From NCBI RefSeq assembly GCF_963678635.1, contig NC_087064.1, positions 67,692,025 to 67,756,024 on the forward strand: DNA of 64,000 nt. Direction: 5' to 3'. This DNA is from Symsagittifera roscoffensis. Its lineage: Eukaryota; Xenacoelomorpha; Acoela; Convolutidae. This document shows positions 57,701 to 64,000 of this stretch, in pieces. Under the pieces are notes generated by a model that saw only the letters and a program-made list of their open reading frames with translations, was not told the DNA's origin and ran no database searches. The first letter of the stretch is position 1. Every line of letters starts with the position of its first letter. The position numbers were made by a program, and so were the translations under genes.

Positions 57701-60700
57701 ATGATTCTACGGCGACGTTGTTACTGTCAAAGAAGGTTCAGGATTATTCAGACAATTCAATCTACGAGATCAGTTTTTGACTCGACAAAATCCGAAGCAG
57801 TCCTATCTCAGTTGAAGTTTCAGCCAAATAGTTTCGATTTTCCCTTGAGAAATGCCGATAATATTCCAGTCAAAGTGCCAGCTGTACACAAAACAGTTGG
57901 CTTCGAACTTCCGGCTTTTTTGGACAATTTGAGCCGATCAATTACGAACTGGAAAATATCAGACCCAGTTTCTAATAAACAAATAGGTCAAGCTGTAAAC
58001 GAGCCCTCGGAGCTAGATAGACGGGTGGATCTACCGCCTTCTGCGAGAACTGTTGTGCCGATGTATGCTAGAATAGGCGGGAAGTACAAGCGACCTGCGT
58101 TCAAAAGACTGAGAATTAAAAGAAGGCATTTCAAAAAGGCTCGAAGGAAAAATCGACACAAGGTATTTAATTGCGACCGCAGTTTGTTTCTGTCTGCGTG
58201 TGTTTAACCATTTGTAAAAAAAAATCTCATATTCTGAGAGCTAATTTTTAGTATATTGAAATTGGTCTCTAGGTCAGGGTTGGAAATATTCTAAAATTCT
58301 AACATGTGTTTTATCAACTTGTTTTAAAATAACTGTAAAAGTTTTTAAATGATGAATGAAACACGTTTTTTTTGCGTGAAAACTGGGTGTTTCTTGGTAT
58401 TTTAAAACGTGCCCAAAAATTTAAAGTTTATGCCTCTACTTTTGCTTTTTACACCGAAGACTTTAGTCAAGGTGTTATGGTATCGTGTAGCGGGTTTTTT
58501 TTTAAATGTTGTCTGTTGTCAAGTGTCGACAAATAACGTCCACAGTTATCAATTATCATGTGGGCTGGACTATATTGCGCTATGTCACGTGATTGCGTAT
58601 GTTTGTTTCTTTATTTGTTCATCTTTATTTATTTAATTATCTGTTCTTCTATTTATTTAATTATGTTTAGTTTGCTTATATTTATTTATAATTTATGTAT
58701 GTACATATTTTTTTTTGTTTATTTTTATCACGTGTTTTGTTTATTTATTTAATTATTCTTTCTTTCATTTAGTTTTGCTTTTATTATTTCTGCGTGTGTA
58801 TTTATTTAATTTATTTATTTTCATTTATTTATATTATGGGTCTGTTTGTTTGGTTATTTGTTCATATATTTTTTTTCATGTCTATTTAATTATTTGTACA
58901 TTTCACTTTTGCTTTTATTTATTTATTTATTTATTTATTTATGTATTTATTTATGTATTTATTTATTTATTTATGTATTGATTTATTTTTTTATTGCTTA
59001 TTTATTTATCAGGTGTGTTTTGTTTATTTGTTGATATTTATTTCTATATTTATTTAATTATTCTTTCTTTCATTTAGTTTTGCTTTTATTATTTATGTAT
59101 GTGTATTTATTTCATTTATTTATTTTCATTTATTCATATTATGGGTCTGTTTGTTTGGTTATTTGTTCATATATTTTTTTTCATGTCTATTTAATTATTT
59201 GTACATTTCACTTTTGCTTTTATTTATTTATATATTTCTTTATTTATGTATTCATTTATGTATTTATTTATTTATTTATGTATTGATTTATTTTTTTATT
59301 GATCAATGAACAGGTGGTTACAAAGTTTTAGCTGGTCACTGTATGATTTTCTGCCAGCAGCTCAACTGGTCTGTGTATACTTGTATTAGGTACACAGTTT
59401 TTTTTCAACTGCTGTGTATACTTGTATTAGGTACACTGTAGTTTCAATCAATTGATCTGTGTATACTTGTATTAGGTACACAGTTATTCTATTTCAACTT
59501 TTGTGTATACTTGTATTAGGTACACTGTAGTTTCAATCAACTGGTCTGTGTATACTTGTATTAGGTACAGTTTTTTTTCAACTGCTGTGTATACTTGTAT
59601 TAGGTACACTGTAGTTTCAATCAATTGATCTGTGTATACTTGTATTAGGTACACAGTTATTCTATTTCAACTTTTGTGTATACTTGTATTAGGTACACTG
59701 TAGTTTCAATCAACTGGTCTGTGTATACTTGTATTAGGTACAGTTTTTTTTCAACTGCTGTGTATACGTGTATTAGGTAAACTGTAGTTTCAATCAACTG
59801 ATCTGTGTATACTTGTATTAGGTACACAGTTATTCTATTTCAACTTTTGTGTATACTTGTATTAGGTACACTGTAGTTTCAATCAACTGGTCTGTGTATA
59901 CTTGTATTAGGTACACAGTTTTTTTTCAACTGCTGTGTATACTTGTATTAGATACACTGTAGTTTCAATCAACTGATCTGTGTATACTTGTATTAGGTAC
60001 ACAGTTTTTCTATTTCAACTGCTGTGTATACTTGTATTAGGTACACTGTAGTTTCAATCAACTGGTCTGTGTATACTTGTATTAGGTACACAGTTTTTTT
60101 TCAACTGCTGTGTATACTTGTATTAGGTACACTGTAGTTTCAATCAACTGGTCTGTGTATACTTGTATTAGGTACACAGTTTTTCTATTTCAACTGCTGT
60201 GTATACTTGTATTAGGTACACTGTAGTTTCAATCAACTGATCGTGTATACTTGTATTAGGTACACAGTTTCTTTAGTTTAACTGATCTGTGTATACTTGT
60301 AATAGGTACACTGTAGTTTCAATTAACTGGTCTGTGTATACTTGTATTAGGTGTAAAACAGGAGGCGTTTTGCTACACATACAAACACAATCTTTTGTAT
60401 TTTATTATAGCTATAGAAATTGATCTACAATGCGTAAGTACGACATTTAGTTCTACGATTGTTATTTCAGGTCCTTTGTCAATATTTCAGGCTCTTTGTC
60501 AATATAGCAAAATTTTGGTGTATATATGTGTTAGTAAGATTTTTAGTTCTACAACGTTTATTCAGGCTCTTTGTCGATATAGCAAAATATTGGTGTATAC
60601 ATGTGTTAGTACGATTTTAGCTCTAGAATTGTTATTTCAGGCTCTTCGTCAATATAGCAATATTTTAGCGTATACATGTGTTAGTACCATTTTTAGTTCT

Positions 60701-62048
60701 CGAACTGTTATTTTATGATCTATGTCAATATATCAAAATTTTAGTGTATACATGTGTTATTACGATTTTTAGTTCTCGAACTGTTATTTCATGATCTTTG
60801 TCAATATATCAAAATTTTATTGTATACATGTGTTAGTACCATTTTTAGTTCTCGAACTGTTATTCCATGATCTTTGTCAATATAGCAAAATTTTGGTGTA
60901 TACATGTGTTAGTACGATTTTTAGCTCTAGAACTGTTATTCCATGATCTTTGTCAATATAGCAAAAATTTGACGTATACATGTGTTAGTACGATTTTTAG
61001 CTCTCGAACTGTTATTTCATGATCTTTGCCAATATAGCAAAATGTTGGTGTATACATGTGTTCGTACGATTTTTAGCTCACGAACTGTTATTTCAGGCTC
61101 TTGTCAATATAGTAAAATTTTGGTGTATACATGTGTTAGTACGATTTTTAGTTCTAGAAGTGTTATTTTATGATCTTCGTTGATATATCAAAAATTTAAC
61201 CTATACATGTGTTAGTACGATTTTTAGTTCTAGAACTGTTATTTCAGGCTCTTTCTCGATATAGCAAAATTTTGGTGTATACATGTATTAGTACGATTTT
61301 TTGTTCTAGAACTGTTATTCTTCAATTATTAGTTGTTCAATTTGTTTGGTTTTTGCTTCAGTTTCTATGCCTTCGGTGTATTGCGCGTAGCGCCTATGTT
61401 AAAAACCTTGACAAGTTTCACTGTTGACCTGAAAAAATTCAACTTGTGCTTGGGTGAAAAATATTTGAACAGTTTGTGAGAGTTTGAACAAATTTTCTTA
61501 ATTTTGATTGCTTTACTCTGACTACGATACCATAATACCACCGTTAATATCACACCAGATTTGACCCCCTACGAGCTTTTTTGAGGTAATCAAAATTGCG
61601 CGGAAAAATTAAGGTTATTCATAGTTTCCTACCACCCAGGGTTGTCGGAACAAAAACGCATTATTTCGTTTTCCCCGTATAAATCAAATCAGTGTAGCAT
61701 CTGTAGAATCGAAGTGTTCAAATCTCAAATTAAAGTATTGTTTTTTTTTAGCTGAAACAGCGTGAAATTTTGAAGCGACAAGAAAATCTGAAGAAGTGGA
61801 ATGAACAATTGGAGGTTGTTCGGGTTCAAGAGATTCAAACGAGGTCACGCATTGAAGAAATGAAGGACACTCAGCGGGAGTTGGTGAACAGAATCCAAGA
61901 GATGATTGATCAAAACCCTGAGCTGTTGAACAAAATAGAAGAAAGCGTAGATCCCGATATAAAAGAGAAACTGAGAATTATGAACTCGGTGGAAAAAGTT
62001 GTGACTAAAGAGGAAAAACTTATCCAAAAAATTTATAAGAAAAGATAA
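57701..62048 (+). CDS. Basic, probably mitochondrial protein (2 coding exons, 252 aa predicted)
   Basis: Exon 57701-58162 joins exon 61752-62048 across a 3,589-bp GT..AG intron, phase 0. The first 25 residues are Arg/Cys-rich with no acids (start MILRRRCYCQ), as in mitochondrial presequences. A strongly basic block (KRLRIKRRHFKKARRKNRHK) spans the exon joint and continues into a charged helix in exon 2 likely to be a coiled coil. The whole looks like a mitochondrial ribosomal protein; a weak likeness to the basic C-terminal block of mS38/AURKAIP1 was noted but is not secure. A TTTCTTCAG just upstream (near 57680) suggests that the 5' UTR lies in another exon. AATAAA follows the stop by 19 bases. 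The ATG chosen is the first in frame. Confidence 0.65.
58560..59310 (+). repeat. ATTT-rich tract with an internal direct duplication (intronic)
   Basis: The stretch is dominated by TTTA repeats. About 255 bp from 58746 recur from 59051, sharing non-simple parts such as ATGGGTCTGTTTGTTTGG and the TTCATGTCTATTT segment, an offset of about 303 bp. Confidence 0.8.
59369..60355 (+). repeat. Minisatellite A, about 44-bp period, 23 units (intronic)
   Basis: The core GTGTATACTTGTATTAGG appears 23 times between 59371 and 60354. Spacers alternate between CACTGTAGTTTCAATCAACTG and CACAGTTTTTTTTCAACTGC types, so the higher-order unit is about 88 bp. The core contains the palindrome GTATAC and ends in GTGTA..TACAC inverted bases. 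Confidence 0.93.
60400..61320 (+). repeat. Minisatellite B, about 76-bp period, 11 units (intronic)
   Basis: TATACATGTGTTAGTACG recurs at about 60525, 60601, 60677, 60753, 60828, 60904, 60980, 61056, 61131, 61208 and 61284, with variant bases. Each unit continues through ATTTTTAGTTCTAGAACTG and CTTTGTCAATATAGC. The core resembles that of minisatellite A. Confidence 0.9.
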
Positions 62049-62066
62049 TTTGAATATTGGTCTTTG

Positions 62067-62072
62067 AATAAA
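62067..62072 (+). terminator. Poly(A) signal of the basic mitochondrial-type gene
   Basis: AATAAA lies 19 bases after the stop codon at 62048, in AT-rich DNA. Confidence 0.6.
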
Positions 62073-62976
62073 TTGTTATAATGGACGTTTTAACAAATAT
62101 GAAAAAATGGTCTGGGTCGGGCGGATCTAAGATTTTCACGAGGAGGGGCGGATTTTCTTTAAAATCGAAAATTTTGTCGACCTTTTTAGGGCGACTAAAT
62201 TGATTTTCCGAGCACTTCCAGAACATTATAAAGACCCTATTTTGACCAAAATTTCTGCGCCGCAGGTGAATTTTTGAGAAAACGGGCCTTAAAAAGCGTT
62301 TTATGCACTCTGGAAAATTTTAACTTAAAGTTAGTTTGTTTCGGCGCGCGCACACCTTCAAAATTAGTATATATTGGAAAAAGTATATATTGTATTTATT
62401 GGAAAAATTTAAAGGTTGGGTGACCAAAAAGGGATGTAAAATAGCACCAAAGGGGGCCCTTAAATCCGCTTTTGAAAATGAACCTGAAGATTCAGTACAA
62501 AGAATGAATGATACAAAGAATATTGATAGGTAGTTTCTTCGATACGAAGATTTTACTTTCGCGCATGCTATCTTAGACCAGCCAGAAAAAAACTAACAAT
62601 TGAAATTAGTTTTGTTTTCTCGCATATCCCGAAGAAAAGTGTTTTTTTTTTTGGCTGGAGGTTAATTGGCACAGAAATTTCGTCCAAAGACTCAGCCAGT
62701 TTGAAGTTCAGACAAATCAGCCCTAAAATCAAGATGATTCATGGAATTTTCCAATCGGCAAATGTCGGACAAAATAATCGAGAAATTAGTCCACAGATGA
62801 GGTAGTAAAGTGCACAGATCAGTGTTGGCCCATGAATCTACTATGTCGCAGTTAAATACAATGGGAGTAAACTAGCCACAACCCGATGAAGTGAGGCCAA
62901 CAGAACACGCCGTGAGAACAATTGAATAATTATTATGATAAATTGCATACATTTATACCAACTACCCCAACAAATA
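62073..62976 (+). other. Intergenic sequence, nothing recognised
   Basis: Short open stretches only (for example 62336-62533, non-ATG start). No RNA gene or repeat was recognised. Confidence 0.5.
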
Positions 62977-63392
62977 CAGTGCTGATTTAAATTATCCGGA
63001 CCAAACGAACAAAACTTGAACTTTCAAACGCGTTTTTCTCAAATTGGGTTAAAATTAGACAAAAGGTGAAGAGGACAAAAGTTGCTTAGAATTTCACCAG
63101 AATTAATATGGTGCCATGCGTAAGAGGCTTCCTGTGATATAATTTTCATATCAATTAACAAAATAGTTTCAGCGTAATTCTTGATTAATTGAAAAAAGCC
63201 AAAATGACCCATTTTTGGGGTAAAATTTTTGTTGAGAATTTCGGAGAAAAAATGGCACCATATTAATTCTGGTGAAATTCTAAGCAACTTTTGTCTTCTT
63301 CACTTTTTGTCTAATCTTAACCTAATTTGAGAAAAATGCGTTTGAAAATTCAAGTTTTGTTCGTTTCGTCCGGATAATTTAAATCAGCACTG
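62977..63392. mobile_element. MITE, Tc1/mariner type (416 bp)
   Basis: Terminal inverted repeats of about 140 bp (CAGTGCTGATTTAAATTATC inward on the left, its complement on the right) flank a 130-bp AT-rich centre. TA is present on both sides (62975-62976 and 63393-63394), the target duplication of Tc1/mariner transposons. It contains no transposase. The arms differ at several positions, so it is not brand new. Its long arms would fold into a strong hairpin if transcribed. Confidence 0.88.
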
Positions 63393-63394
63393 TA

Positions 63395-64000
63395 TACTGC
63401 TTGGGTCCGTTTTACAGATGTCTCCAAGACTAGGTCGGCTAAAAATTGCTGGTGCAAAGTTATCTACAGAGATGATAAGAAACAGATCGTAATTCTGACA
63501 AATAGACCCCCCAACCACACCCCCCCCCCCCACGTTGCTTAAACGTGTTACGGTTTACAAGGTTTTTTTGTTTCATTTGTTGCAGACTGCTGGTAATAGT
63601 CACATTACTAGCATACGCCAATGGTTAAGAGGATAATGTCTCTGCCTCGTCGGTAGCATCGACGCACACAATGGATTGTGCTCGTTAATTGAGAGGGAAA
63701 AATAACCCTGTCAACAAAGATAAAAGATTGCATGCAAGCTGGCACGGAACTAAAATTATCTCAAGTTTGGAAAATTTTCAAAACAAATTTGAAAATTTTG
63801 AGGAGCTGGTTTGTTAGGTTGACTGAATTTATTTCTCGACCTCTCCCAAAATAACGACGCAAACCTATTTTGCCATCAAATTCTGTGCGGCGCCCGCCAG
63901 TTTTTTTTTAACCTCAGGCCAAAAACAGACATTTTTTTGAATTAAAACAAAAGCGATCGTTTTTGCAGCGAGTATATTGGTGCCCTTAGAAAAATAACAG
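63395..64000 (+). other. Intergenic sequence with one weak tRNA-like A-box
   Basis: TGGTTAAGAGGATAATG at about 63621 resembles a pol III A-box, but no B-box follows at the right distance. There is a C-rich run near 63519. No gene was seen. Confidence 0.4.

Noticed and set aside
58615-59286. Hydrophobic open frames rich in Phe, Leu, Ile and Tyr (membrane proteins)
   Set aside because: They are translations of ATTT repeats inside an intron.
59369-60355. CRISPR-like repeat/spacer array
   Set aside because: The spacers are themselves repeated (two alternating types) and the setting is a eukaryotic intron; this is a minisatellite.

Overview
The window is eukaryotic, from an invertebrate animal genome that I cannot place further. 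The evidence is spliced genes with GT..AG introns, a diacylglycerol lipase of the animal DAGL type, AT-rich spacers, satellites, a mariner-type MITE and very large LTR retrotransposons. Nothing bacterial or phage-like was seen.

About two thirds of the window (1-43245) is two copies of one giant Ty3/Gypsy-class LTR element, both on the + strand. Copy 1 (1-18162, its 5' LTR almost wholly outside the window) is dead: several frameshifts, a nonsense codon and a 5,556-bp internal deletion. Copy 2 (18646-43245, 24.6 kb) is nearly complete. Its 920-bp LTRs (18646-19565 and 42326-43245) look identical base for base. It has a 3-kb leader, one unbroken 3,200-residue Gag-Pol frame, an 807-residue ORF2 with an SGNH-hydrolase domain, and a >2,100-residue ORF3 that overlaps ORF2 in the -1 frame. 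Gag-Pol runs capsid, zinc knuckles, protease, RT, RNase H, integrase, then a C-terminal extension that reads as a TARG1-like macrodomain. ORF3 is broken near its 3' end. A 480-bp tail of a non-LTR retrotransposon lies between the two copies, and a more decayed relative lies downstream at about 44.2 kb.

44.6-49.4 kb holds a host gene, a six-exon diacylglycerol lipase (predicted 1,105 residues, catalytic Ser-Asp-His visible), starting 1.4 kb downstream of the 3' LTR of copy 2 on the same strand. 49.4-57.5 kb is repeat-rich: two tRNA-like pol III promoter modules, a four-copy 960-bp satellite, and diverged pieces of the same repeat family. 57.7-62.05 kb is a second host gene, probably a 252-residue basic mitochondrial protein. 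Its single 3.6-kb intron is filled by an ATTT-rich duplicated tract and two related minisatellites. A 416-bp Tc1/mariner-type MITE lies at 62977-63392.

The most unusual system is the giant retroelement. It carries an ADP-ribose-type macrodomain on Pol, an SGNH hydrolase ORF, a very large ORF of unknown function with a possible second, degenerate SGNH-like region, and a motif (TGTCCGGGGAG) kept at five fixed places regardless of reading frame, the last abutting the 3' LTR.
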